Origin: Fibrobacter succinogenes
GTDB lineage: Bacteria > Fibrobacterota > Fibrobacteria > Fibrobacterales > Fibrobacteraceae
Assembly: GCA_902794535.1 (NCBI GenBank)
Contig: CADBHQ010000035.1
Span: 20,842-84,841, forward strand
Direction: 5' to 3'
DNA: 64,000 nucleotides
Shown here: positions 52,650 through 60,756 of the stretch, one piece after another
How positions within the stretch are numbered: position 1 is the stretch's first letter
Layout: every line of letters begins with the position of its first letter
Translations under genes and position numbers: made by a program
The notes under the pieces: model-generated
Database searches by the model: none
Told to the model about the DNA's origin: nothing
The model's input: the letters and a program-made list of their open reading frames with translations, nothing else

Positions 52650-52731
52650 ACAACAAACGCCTCGTATTAACGAGGCGTGGTTGTGAGAGCAAAGTCCAGT
52701 CACATTTTCATGTTGACTATAGGGACTTTGC
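52650..52731. other. Two adjacent long hairpins, structured intergenic DNA
   Basis: First hairpin: ACGCCTCGT-ATTA-ACGAGGCGT, extended by ACAAC/GTTGT on either side of a small internal loop (about 52650-52683). Second: GCAAAGTCC (52689-52697) pairs with GGACTTTGC (52723-52731), with an inner AGTCACAT/ATGTTGACT stem. They lie between convergent genes and lack a clear T-tract. They may be transcript-end structures or a small RNA. Confidence 0.4.
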
Positions 52732-52735
52732 GGTC

Positions 52736-53626
52736 TTATAACTTATCCGCTTGCTTCTTTTCCCATTTAGACAGGAAGTACCAGGTGGCGCGGACGCCCA
52801 GGAAGTACGTGTCGCCGACGTTGTCGGTGCCGTACGGACCGTAGTTGATACCGAAGTCTTCGATAGAAAGGTCGTTGTAGCGCACAAAGCGGTAGCCGAG
52901 ATAGGCGCCCAGAGCCAAGCGACCGAGTTCGATACGGAGTTCGATTTCGGAGTTGACTGTGGTGGCGAACGTGCTGTAGAAGCGGTCGCGCATGATATCG
53001 TTGTTTTCGATGTTGCCCTTTTCAGAAACAGAGAAGTTAGAGGCGAAGTGGAAGTTGATCAAGTTGAAACCGAAGCCCACAGAAGGAATCAGGTTGATCG
53101 GAGCGTTTTCGCCAAAGAGCTTCCAACCGAACATCCAGTCGGCGCCATAGGCGAACCATTCCACGTCATAAAGCGGATAGCTCTTGGGGCTTTCGTTTCC
53201 GTTTTTGTCCACCGGCGTATAGCCAGATGCAGGACGCTTGGATACCTGCGGTGCCATGAAGTTGAGGTCGAACCAAGTCAGGAACTGTTTGTATTGGGCA
53301 CCGATGTTCACGTGCATACCCAAGTACCAGTCGCTGAACTTCTTGTAGCCGGGGTTCCCGTAGTATTCGACCAGCAAGGTGTCGACGCCACCTTCGGAGT
53401 TTTCGACGGGAGTTTCGGCCAGGTGGCCGTAGTCGGCAAGCGCCGTGTTGTTCACATAGCGCTGGAATTCCCTACGCATGCCGCGGTAGTCCGCGCCAAC
53501 CGAAATGAACCCACGGACGTGGTCCTTTTCGTAAAACCCTTCTTCTTCTTCGGCAAAGGAGCCGGTGGCGAGGGTGAGCAAGCTGAGAGCGACAATGCTC
53601 AAAAAAGAGGCTATCTTTGTTTTCAT
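52736..53626 (-). CDS. Outer-membrane beta-barrel protein
   Basis: 296 aa with signal peptide MKTKIASFLSIVALSLLTLATGSFAEE. The rest is made of aromatic-rich alternating strands (VRGFISVGADYRGM, FSDWYLGMHVNIGAQYKQFLTW, WFAYGADWMFGW, LIPSVGFGFNLINFHFASNFSV, TYFLGVRATWYFLSKWEK). No family is named with confidence. A start 4 codons earlier is possible. Downstream on the minus strand are the two hairpins at 52650-52731. Confidence 0.7.
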   Translation of the reverse strand: MKTKIASFLSIVALSLLTLATGSFAEEEEGFYEKDHVRGFISVGADYRGMRREFQRYVNNTALADYGHLAETPVENSEGGVDTLLVEYYGNPGYKKFSDWYLGMHVNIGAQYKQFLTWFDLNFMAPQVSKRPASGYTPVDKNGNESPKSYPLYDVEWFAYGADWMFGWKLFGENAPINLIPSVGFGFNLINFHFASNFSVSEKGNIENNDIMRDRFYSTFATTVNSEIELRIELGRLALGAYLGYRFVRYNDLSIEDFGINYGPYGTDNVGDTYFLGVRATWYFLSKWEKKQADKL

Positions 53627-53746
53627 AAAAGATTCCATTGATAATAATATCTAGGCTATAAAATACATTATGTTTACGAAAATTGCATTAGAAATTTTCA
53701 TAAGACGTTAAAAATCAACGATTTACGTGCTTTTTTAGGAGTTAGA

Positions 53747-54928
53747 ATGTTGAATTTTTGTGGAAAAATGGTCTTGAGTGCCACCTTCGGGCTTTTTATG
53801 GCTTTTTCGGCCTTTGGGCTGTCGGGTTGCAAAAACGAGGCCGAAAGCGAAAAAAAATTGGCCGATTGCGGTGAACTTCCGGCGCTGGAATTTAGCGAAA
53901 ACCTTAAAATCGGCAAGCTTTGTGGCGAAGATTACGCCGAAATCCGCTCGATTGTGGGTCGCGATACCCTAATCAAGCGCTTTAAGCTGGGCGAGCCACT
54001 CAAGCGCGTGGTGGCGCTTTCGTCGGCGCAGGTGGGCTATATGCTGCGCCTCGGGCTCCGTGACCGCATTGTGGCGGTGGGCGAAGGCAAGTACTTGGTC
54101 GATAGCGTGCTGTATGCGCGCGTCGCTGCGGGCGAGGTGGCCGAGGTCGGAAACGGGCCTACGCTTTCGCTCGAAAAGCTGATGGCGGCAAAGCCGGACT
54201 TGGTGTTCGACTTTGCGACTGGCGGCGGCATGGACGACTATGAGCGTATTGGCGCCATTGGGCTTTCGCTGATGCTTACGTCGGAATGGCAGGAACGGAC
54301 TCCGCTTGCGAAGGCCGAATGGATTAAGCTGTTCGGGCGCTTGTTCGGTGTAGAATCTCTCGCGGATTCTGTTTTTGAACAAAGTAAAAGTTTGTATTTG
54401 CAGGCTACCAACGGGGGCGTTGCGGGGGTGTCCCCCGCTAGAGGGGGTAGCGAGCAACAACGTGCGAGCGAGGGGGAGGCTTGCCCCCGTGTGTTAGTAG
54501 GCATGAGCTATGGCGGTGTATGGCATGCGCCGGGCGGCAATAGCTTTACCGCGCGCCTTATCAAAGATGCTGGCGGTTGCTACTTGTGGGCCGCAGATAC
54601 CAATCAGGAATTGCAGTTTAGCCTCGAAGAAATCTTGCAGGTGGCAGACAGCGCCGACGTGTGGGTGAATCCGGGAATGTTCGCGACTCCCGAAGACCTG
54701 ATTGCGGCAGAACCGCGCGTCAAGTTTATCCGTGCGTTCAAGGAAAAACGCGTGTACCAGAACGACGGTATCAAGGGAGCCGGTGGCGGGAACGATTTTT
54801 TCGAGTCTGCAGTCGCGTATCCTGCCGAAACGCTTACAAATTTGCGTTCATGTATACAAAACTCTACAAATGGGGCTGATTCTAGCCAAAAAGGTTTTGA
54901 CTGGTACCACAATATTTTTATCTTTTAA
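53747..54928 (+). CDS. ABC-transporter substrate-binding lipoprotein, iron-chelate/cobalamin type, with in-frame dispersed repeat
   Basis: 393 aa. Start follows AGGAG; lipobox AFGLSGC (Cys about 27). Two-lobed class III binding fold: RVVALSSAQVGYMLRLGLRDRIVAVGEG, LSLEKLMAAKPDLVF, MLTSEWQERTPLAKAEWIKLFGRLFG, then VLVGMSYGGVWHAPGGNSFTARLIKDAGG and DVWVNPGMFATPED. This is the FepB/BtuF-like fold for iron-siderophore or corrinoid uptake; the ligand is unknown. At 54413-54488 a copy of the GC-rich dispersed repeat is inserted in frame (about residues 223-248, GGVAGVSPARGGSEQQRASE), lengthening the linker between lobes. No permease or ATPase gene is nearby. The C-terminal tail is unusual. Confidence 0.85.
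   Translation: MLNFCGKMVLSATFGLFMAFSAFGLSGCKNEAESEKKLADCGELPALEFSENLKIGKLCGEDYAEIRSIVGRDTLIKRFKLGEPLKRVVALSSAQVGYMLRLGLRDRIVAVGEGKYLVDSVLYARVAAGEVAEVGNGPTLSLEKLMAAKPDLVFDFATGGGMDDYERIGAIGLSLMLTSEWQERTPLAKAEWIKLFGRLFGVESLADSVFEQSKSLYLQATNGGVAGVSPARGGSEQQRASEGEACPRVLVGMSYGGVWHAPGGNSFTARLIKDAGGCYLWAADTNQELQFSLEEILQVADSADVWVNPGMFATPEDLIAAEPRVKFIRAFKEKRVYQNDGIKGAGGGNDFFESAVAYPAETLTNLRSCIQNSTNGADSSQKGFDWYHNIFIF
54413..54488. repeat. GC-rich dispersed repeat, copy 4, inside a coding region
   Basis: GGGGGCGTTGCGGGGG, TGTCCCCCGCTAGAGGGGGT, AGCGAGCAACAACGTGCGAGCG and AGGGGGAGGCTTGCCCCC match copy 3 (18845-18926) in the same orientation and order. Here it is translated without a stop, unlike the intergenic copies. 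Confidence 0.7.
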
Positions 54929-54931
54929 GGC

Positions 54932-55729
54932 ATGAAGACTCATACTGGTATTGGTGACTGGATTGCAGCCAACTATGAACTTGGGACGCCTTTTTTGCAG
55001 CAGGTGCCCAGGGACTGCGCAGACTATTTGCTTTTGAATGCGCAGATCCGCGAGTACGAGCCGGGGGAAATCATTATTAACGGTGGTTCTGTCGGGGATT
55101 CGTTCTGCGTGTTGCAAAGTGGTCGAGCTTTTATTTGCGGTCAGATTTTGGCCGATGGCCATTACAATACGCTGGCCCTGCTTGATGCGGGTGCATGCTT
55201 TGGTGAAATGTCCATTATCTGTAACGAACCCACGAGTAATACGGTTATCGCGAGCGAAGATGGTGCCACGGTGCTCCACATTCCGCGCGACGAATTCGTG
55301 AAGTTTCTGGACAAGAACCCGAACATCATGGTGTACCTTTACAAGGTGGTCGCTGACCGCCTGCGCGCCAAGAACAAGGCGTTCGATGAATTCGAAAGAC
55401 TTTCGCTTTTGGCTTCTGCAAAGGTGCTCCCCTTTATTGATTTTGCGCAAACTATGGAAAAGAGCCGCGTGACGGGAACGGTCTTGTTCGAATGCAATGG
55501 CGAAAAGGGCTTTATCGCATTCCAGGACGGCCGAATCTGCTGTGCCAAGTGTGGCAAACTGGCAGGCCCAGATGCTCTTGAAAAAATGTTGTCTTGGGGC
55601 GACGAAACGCTCTTCAAGCTTGACACGCACTTGATGCCCGATATCGTGAACATCAACCAGATGTCCGATACTACGAGCCTGATTTTGGATGCGCTCAGAA
55701 ATATTGATGAAAAACAAAATGCCCACTAA
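54932..55729 (+). CDS. Cyclic-nucleotide-binding domain protein with DUF4388-like C-terminus
   Basis: 265 aa. The N-terminal part (about 20-150) is a CRP-type cNMP-binding fold: IREYEPGEIIINGGSVGDSFCVLQSGRAFIC, LDAGACFGEMSIICNEPTSNTVIASEDGATVLHIPRDEF. The phosphate-binding cassette GEMSII...SNTV lacks the usual Arg-Ala, so cAMP binding is uncertain. The C-terminal part (about 165-265, FIDFAQTMEKSRVTGTVLFECNGEKGFIAFQDGRICCAKCGKLAGPDALEKMLSW) fits DUF4388, a Fibrobacter/Deltaproteobacteria signalling module. There is no DNA-binding helix-turn-helix. It starts 3 nt after the binding-protein gene, so co-transcribed. Confidence 0.75.
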   Translation: MKTHTGIGDWIAANYELGTPFLQQVPRDCADYLLLNAQIREYEPGEIIINGGSVGDSFCVLQSGRAFICGQILADGHYNTLALLDAGACFGEMSIICNEPTSNTVIASEDGATVLHIPRDEFVKFLDKNPNIMVYLYKVVADRLRAKNKAFDEFERLSLLASAKVLPFIDFAQTMEKSRVTGTVLFECNGEKGFIAFQDGRICCAKCGKLAGPDALEKMLSWGDETLFKLDTHLMPDIVNINQMSDTTSLILDALRNIDEKQNAH

Positions 55730-55769
55730 GGGCTAACACGTGCCCAAGACTTGGGCAAAAGGATAAAAG

Positions 55770-56795
55770 ATGAATTACGCAGACGCAGGAGTGTCCTTGG
55801 CACGTGCCGACGAGGCAATGGTCGGTGTCAAGAAATCCGTACGTACTACATTCAACCAAGGCGTTCTCGGTGACGTGGGCAACTTCGGTGGCCTGTTCAC
55901 GCTGAACCATCTCGGCATGAAGGACCCCGTCCTCGTGAGTTCCGTTGATGGCGTGGGCACCAAGCTCAAGGTCGACATTGAAATGGGCACGCACGAACTC
56001 CCGGGTCAGGATATTGTGAACCACTGCTGCGACGATATTCTCGTTCAGGGTGCACGTCCGCTGTTCTTCTTGGACTACGTGGCTACTGGCCGCCTGGAAC
56101 CGGGTGTCATGGACAAGCTCGTTGCCGGTATGGCCAAGGCCTGCCGCGAAAATGACCTCGTTTTGATCGGTGGCGAAACGGCTGAAATGCCGGGCTTCTA
56201 CGGTCCGGGCGACTACGATATTTCCGGCACCATCGTGGGTGTCGTGGAACGCGAAAACATCATTGACGGCAAGAAGATCAAGCCGGGTACCATTATCCTT
56301 GGCCTGCCTTCTACCGGTTTGCATACAAATGGTTATTCTTTGGCTCGTAAGGTGCTCTTTGACGTGGCCGGCTACAAGGTCGACACCATGGTCGATGGCA
56401 TGGACAAGTCCATTGGCGAAGCTCTCGCCGTGCCGCACCGCAGCTACTATCCGAGCCTGATTGACCTTTGCAACAAGAAGATTATTCAGGGCCTCGCACA
56501 CATCACGGGTTCTGGCTACCAGGGCAACATTCCGCGTATCTTGCCGGACGATGTCGACGTGATTATCGACCGCACCACGTGGGATCCTCCGATGATCTTC
56601 AAGCTGATCCAGCAGGCTGGCTCTGTCGAAAAGGACGAAATGTACTCTACCTTCAACATGGGTATGGGCATGCTCATCTTCATCGACCCGGCTGACAAGG
56701 CCGAAGTCACCGCTCACCTCGAAGCTAAGGGCGAAAAGTGGGTGCAGATCGGTGAAGTCGTGAAGGGCACCAAGCAGGTGAAGTTCCGCGACTAA
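55770..56795 (+). CDS. purM: Phosphoribosylformylglycinamidine cyclo-ligase (AIR synthetase)
   Basis: 341 aa, full length. It closes the imidazole ring of AIR from FGAM with ATP in purine synthesis. The motifs are NYADAGVSLARADEAM at the N-terminus, DPVLVSSVDGVGTKLKVDIEMG, GQDIVNHCCDDILVQGARPLFFLDY, GGETAEMPGFYGPGDYDISGTIVGVVE and TYNMGIGM-like STFNMGMGMLIF. No anomaly. It is a standalone gene followed by a terminator. Confidence 0.95.
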   Translation: MNYADAGVSLARADEAMVGVKKSVRTTFNQGVLGDVGNFGGLFTLNHLGMKDPVLVSSVDGVGTKLKVDIEMGTHELPGQDIVNHCCDDILVQGARPLFFLDYVATGRLEPGVMDKLVAGMAKACRENDLVLIGGETAEMPGFYGPGDYDISGTIVGVVERENIIDGKKIKPGTIILGLPSTGLHTNGYSLARKVLFDVAGYKVDTMVDGMDKSIGEALAVPHRSYYPSLIDLCNKKIIQGLAHITGSGYQGNIPRILPDDVDVIIDRTTWDPPMIFKLIQQAGSVEKDEMYSTFNMGMGMLIFIDPADKAEVTAHLEAKGEKWVQIGEVVKGTKQVKFRD

Positions 56796-56852
56796 TGACA
56801 AATGTTTGATGTGAGATGTGAAATGAATCATTAGTCATTTCACATTAAAAAA

Positions 56853-56882
56853 GGCTTGCACGCAAGTGCGGCCTTTTTTTTT
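56853..56882 (+). terminator. Terminator after purM
   Basis: GGCTTGCAC-GCAA-GTGCGGCC forms a stem with one bulge, followed by nine T. Confidence 0.7.
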
Positions 56883-56891
56883 GCGTTATGC

Positions 56892-56987
56892 GACTATGGA
56901 GGGCAGGCTGAAAAACAGCCTGCTCGGAATAGTCGTCAAAGCCCCGAGTAATTTTGCGTGACGCAGTTCTCATATTTTGGGGCTTTG
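56892..56987. promoter_or_regulatory. Two structured inverted repeats upstream of the GH45 genes
   Basis: First: GACTAT, then GGCAGGCTG-AAAAA-CAGCCTGCT, then ATAGTC (56892-56934). Second: CAAAGCCCC (56937-56945) pairs with GGGGCTTTG (56979-56987), with the inner bases able to fold. They sit after the purM terminator and about 100 nt before the first cellulase ATG. A regulatory leader or binding site for the cellulase operon is one reading. Confidence 0.4.
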
Positions 56988-57088
56988 TGTACATTTAGGG
57001 AACATATAATGATTTAGTAACTTGATTTTGCTTTGAAAATCGGGCTACAGAATTTATTTTTAGAACTGAAAAAACAATAAGAGGATGT

Positions 57089-58714
57089 ATGAAGCAAAAA
57101 CTATTCAAGACGATGATCGCGGCCGGTGCGGTCGCCATGATTTGCGCTTGCGGCGACGATTCCGCTTCGAGCAGTCCCGTAACCCCGATTGCCGATAACG
57201 CTTGTGCAAAGGCTGTCGTAACGTCTACGGCATGGATCTTTAACACGGGTAGCGCTGATTTGGTCATTTATGCCGATGGCAATGTGACGAATGCGGCTGG
57301 CCAGCCGATTGGCTATTTTGACGCCGGTGTCATTATGGATTTGAATGGTGCGCCGATTGCAACGGGTGTTGATATTGCAGCCCTGACCGCTTGCGAAGCA
57401 AATGCAACTGTTGACCCGCAAACGGGTACCATCGAAAAGTTCAGCTCGTCTTCTGTTACGACTAATCCGACCGATCCTACCGATCCCACAAATCCGACTT
57501 CTTCGGCCGGCACAAACCCGACTGATCCGACGTCGTCTGCGGGCGGTACGAACCCGATCGATCCGACATCTTCTGCAGGTGGCACGAATCCGACCGACCC
57601 GACTTCTAGCGCGGGCATTGAACCTGTCGAAAGCAGCTCTAGCAACGCAGAACCGGCCAAGACGACTGGCAACCCCGAAGAAGATATCAAGCTGTATCCT
57701 GTGCCTACACTCAAGAACATTCTTGGCAATGGTACTAGCGGCTGGAATACCCGTTATTGGGATGCCTGTAAGCCCCACTGCTCTCAGACGAGTACCGATG
57801 GTGAAGAAGGCAAGCCTAAAATTAATACTCAGGCAGAATACGAGGCCAGCCACTACACGGCCCGTGTTTGCAATATTCACGATATTGAAATTCCGACGTT
57901 CACTTACAGCAAGGGCCTGGAACGTTATTGGGTAGGTATCCAGAATACCCCGAACGCATGTCAGGAAGCGGACCCCGCATCTGGTGGTGGCTTCACTTGT
58001 ACCGACATGGCTCCTGTGGCTGTAAATGATACTTTGGCATACGCCTTCGTTGCCGGTAGCGATGCGACAACTTCGTGCGGTAAATGTTTCCATTTGCAGT
58101 ATGACGGTTCCTTCCATGATGCTAGTGAGAGCAATGGCGCCAAGGCAACACACAAGGCTCTTAAGGGCAAGCATATCATCGTGATGGCATCTAACATTGG
58201 TCATGACGTGAAGCCTGGCCAGTTCGACCTCATGGTACCGGGCGGTGGTCCGGGTATCTTTAATGCCTTGCAGCTTCAGATTACCAAGCCCGGCATTGAA
58301 TGGGGCGCCACTTACGGCGGTTTCTTGACGTATTGCCAGAACAACGACAAGTGCGGTTACGATGGATCGCTGGATTGCTACCAGACCTGCGTCAAGGAAA
58401 TGTGTGACGCAGCCTTTGGTGACTCCAACTATCCGAACCTGCTTCGTGGCTGTCACTGGTTTGCCGATTGGTTTATGGCTGCCGACAATCCGACCTACCA
58501 GTGGGAAGAAGTCGAATGCCCGCAGTACTTGATTGACAAGTATTCTACCACCATCAGCACTTCCATTGAAACCAAGATCTTGTTCCAGTCTGACTGGTCC
58601 AAATACCAGGGCGGTGACTTTATCACTACGGATGCTTGCAGCAAAACTCCCAATGCACAGGGCGAATACTGCGATCCGGAACAGTTGGCTGCTGACAAGG
58701 CCAAGACTTACTAG
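57089..58714 (+). CDS. GH45 endoglucanase, lipoprotein type, first of tandem pair
   Basis: 541 aa. Lipobox MICAC (Cys about 20) attaches it to a membrane. After an N-terminal domain of about 80 residues (NACAKAVVTSTAWIFNTG...ACEAN) comes a Pro/Thr/Ser/Gly linker (about 125-195, repeated NPTDPTSSAGG). The GH45 domain has GWNTRYWDACKPHC (nucleophile-side Asp225) and GQFDLMVPGGGPGIF (acid Asp380), with many Cys for disulphides. GH45 enzymes hydrolyse cellulose with inversion (family knowledge). The start has AGAGGA upstream. The second GH45 gene starts 23 nt after the stop, so one operon. Confidence 0.9.
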   Translation: MKQKLFKTMIAAGAVAMICACGDDSASSSPVTPIADNACAKAVVTSTAWIFNTGSADLVIYADGNVTNAAGQPIGYFDAGVIMDLNGAPIATGVDIAALTACEANATVDPQTGTIEKFSSSSVTTNPTDPTDPTNPTSSAGTNPTDPTSSAGGTNPIDPTSSAGGTNPTDPTSSAGIEPVESSSSNAEPAKTTGNPEEDIKLYPVPTLKNILGNGTSGWNTRYWDACKPHCSQTSTDGEEGKPKINTQAEYEASHYTARVCNIHDIEIPTFTYSKGLERYWVGIQNTPNACQEADPASGGGFTCTDMAPVAVNDTLAYAFVAGSDATTSCGKCFHLQYDGSFHDASESNGAKATHKALKGKHIIVMASNIGHDVKPGQFDLMVPGGGPGIFNALQLQITKPGIEWGATYGGFLTYCQNNDKCGYDGSLDCYQTCVKEMCDAAFGDSNYPNLLRGCHWFADWFMAADNPTYQWEEVECPQYLIDKYSTTISTSIETKILFQSDWSKYQGGDFITTDACSKTPNAQGEYCDPEQLAADKAKTY

Positions 58715-58737
58715 TTTTGCGCACTGTAAGAGGTTTT

Positions 58738-60183
58738 ATGAATCGTAAGTTATTCAAGAGTCTGATTGCTGCAAGTGCTGTCGCTATGATTTGCGCTTGC
58801 GGTGACGATGCCACTTCGAACAACGCCACCGATCCGATTTTGGACCCAGGTGCAGGTGTCGACAATCCGTATTCTTCGGGTAGCGTGACTGACCCGAGCA
58901 ATCCGGGCAACACGCAGGATCCTGGCAATGTGCAGAACCCGACATCAAGCGCGGGTGGCACGAATCCGAATTCTAGCGCAGGCATTACGGATCCGACGTC
59001 GTCTGCGGGCGGCACGAACCCGACTGATCCGACGAATCCGACATCGAGCGCGGGCACAGACCCTGTTGCAAGCAGCAGCTCCGTGAACACGAATCCGGAA
59101 CTAGGCCCCGACGGGTTCCCGACCCTTGAATCTTACGGTGCACCTCCGGCCGAATACACCAAGGACATTAGCGCTACGGCAAAGCGTGGCTGGAATACCC
59201 GTTATTGGGATGCCTGCAAGCCGCATTGCTCTTGGCTTAAGGAAAGCTCTAACGATAAAACTCGTGCAGATACGTCTTCTAACGAGGCGTTCCTTGCCGA
59301 CTATGGCACTGCACGTAACTGCAACATCCACGATGTCGAAGTCCCTACTTTTACCTTGGGTGACGTCAGTAAGGCTTGGTTCGGTTACAACGGGACCAGA
59401 AGCGCTTGCGGCGACGAAAAGGAAAAGGGCGTGTTCACCTGCACCGACATGGCTCCGATTGCCGTGAACGACACGCTTTCTTATGCATACGTTGCGGGCA
59501 CTGCCGACAGCAAGTGCGGCAAGTGCTATCACCTGCAGTACGATGGCCACTTCGCGAACGAGATGGAAAACAACCCGCCAAGGGAAACCCACAAGGCTCT
59601 CAAGGGCAAGCACATGATCGTGATGGCCTCTAACATCGGTATGGATGTGGCTGGCGGCAATCCTAATCTTCCGGCGGGTCAGTTCGACTTGATGGTTCCG
59701 GGCGGTGGCGTGGGCGCCTTTGACGCTCTTACTACCCAGGTGAAAAAAGGCAGCGACTTTAACTGGGGTGCAGGCTTTGGCGGATTCTTGACTGAATGCC
59801 AGAACCAGCTCGGCTACGACGCTACTCTCGTTGAATACCAGACTTGTATTAAGGGTATGTGCGATGCGGCCTTCGGCGATGCCGGCCTCCCGAACCTGTT
59901 GCGCGGTTGCCACTGGTTTGCCGACTGGTACATGGCCGCAGACAATCCGACCTACTACATTGAAGAAGTGGAATGCCCGCAGTACTTGATCGACCACTAC
60001 ATGAGCCGATACAACACCTCTCTAGAAAACAACTTCAAGAAGGTGACGGACTGGTCCACTTTCAAGGAAGGCGACGTGCTCGATACGCTCCATTGCTGGA
60101 AGGCGGGCGAAGCTCCTCCGGAAAACGGCGATAATTTCGCGGGACTATTTTTTTTACTTTACACAAGATTGTTAATTTGTTAG
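58738..60183 (+). CDS. GH45 endoglucanase, second of tandem pair, altered C-terminus
   Basis: About 481 aa from ATG 58738 (AGAGG upstream). Same plan: lipobox MICAC, a repeated NPTDPTNPTSSAG linker, and GH45 motifs WNTRYWDACKPHC (Asp158) and GQFDLMVPGGGVGAF (Asp317). It lacks the N-terminal domain of its neighbour. The last residues (NFAGLFFLLYTRLLIC) are hydrophobic, unlike the hydrophilic end of the first enzyme, and the DNA turns AT-rich at about 60140 through a run of eight T. The original C-terminus seems replaced by an inserted AT-rich segment that also carries the next gene. Catalytic residues are intact. Confidence 0.9.
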   Translation: MNRKLFKSLIAASAVAMICACGDDATSNNATDPILDPGAGVDNPYSSGSVTDPSNPGNTQDPGNVQNPTSSAGGTNPNSSAGITDPTSSAGGTNPTDPTNPTSSAGTDPVASSSSVNTNPELGPDGFPTLESYGAPPAEYTKDISATAKRGWNTRYWDACKPHCSWLKESSNDKTRADTSSNEAFLADYGTARNCNIHDVEVPTFTLGDVSKAWFGYNGTRSACGDEKEKGVFTCTDMAPIAVNDTLSYAYVAGTADSKCGKCYHLQYDGHFANEMENNPPRETHKALKGKHMIVMASNIGMDVAGGNPNLPAGQFDLMVPGGGVGAFDALTTQVKKGSDFNWGAGFGGFLTECQNQLGYDATLVEYQTCIKGMCDAAFGDAGLPNLLRGCHWFADWYMAADNPTYYIEEVECPQYLIDHYMSRYNTSLENNFKKVTDWSTFKEGDVLDTLHCWKAGEAPPENGDNFAGLFFLLYTRLLIC

Positions 60184-60189
60184 GTTTGG

Positions 60190-60675
60190 GTGGTGATAAA
60201 ATCCCTGATAAAAGTATTGTTCCTTGTCTTGATTCCGTGTGCTGCGTTTGCGCAGGTGTTGCCTGATACGTTAAAAAGCGAACTTCAAGATGGTACAGAG
60301 ATTGATGTTGTTAATGGATATGATGTCAATGGTAATACTTGTTTTGAAGAAAATCCAATGCTTTGCCATAAATTATTTTATCGCGAAGTAGGCTTTTTCA
60401 AGTGGGAATATAAGCTGGATTATGAAAAGGTTGACATGGATAAGCTTTATCCATATTTAAAGGCGAACCCGGAATCGAGAGGAAACTATTGGGCTTTTCG
60501 TGTAACACAGTTTTTGGCGATAGGGACTCTTTTGTATGCAGCTGTTGCGTGTCCTCTTTCTATTGCTACAGGGTCTAAAGCTATTGGGATTTCTTGGGGT
60601 GTATCGCTTGCCGCTGGCTTTGCACTATCTATCACGTCGGTGACGGAATTGCATATTGCAATTGATGATTATTGA
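60190..60675 (+). CDS. Small secreted or membrane protein of unknown function
   Basis: 161 aa from GTG 60190. Signal-like start (IKSLIKVLFLVLIPCAAFAQ), a soluble middle with two Cys (NGNTCFEENPMLCHKLFYREVG), and a C-terminal pair of hydrophobic stretches (FLAIGTLLYAAVACPLSIATG, ISWGVSLAAGFALSI). It is AT-rich compared with both neighbours. No family is recognised. It starts 6 nt after the GH45 stop, so it is likely transcribed with the cellulases. Probably acquired. Confidence 0.6.
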   Translation: MVIKSLIKVLFLVLIPCAAFAQVLPDTLKSELQDGTEIDVVNGYDVNGNTCFEENPMLCHKLFYREVGFFKWEYKLDYEKVDMDKLYPYLKANPESRGNYWAFRVTQFLAIGTLLYAAVACPLSIATGSKAIGISWGVSLAAGFALSITSVTELHIAIDDY

Positions 60676-60756
60676 TAATGGAATTAATTGCCGATGAGAA
60701 ACCTATTTAAAGCGATTGATGAATAAATAATCCTGAAATTTTGTATCTTATAGGAC

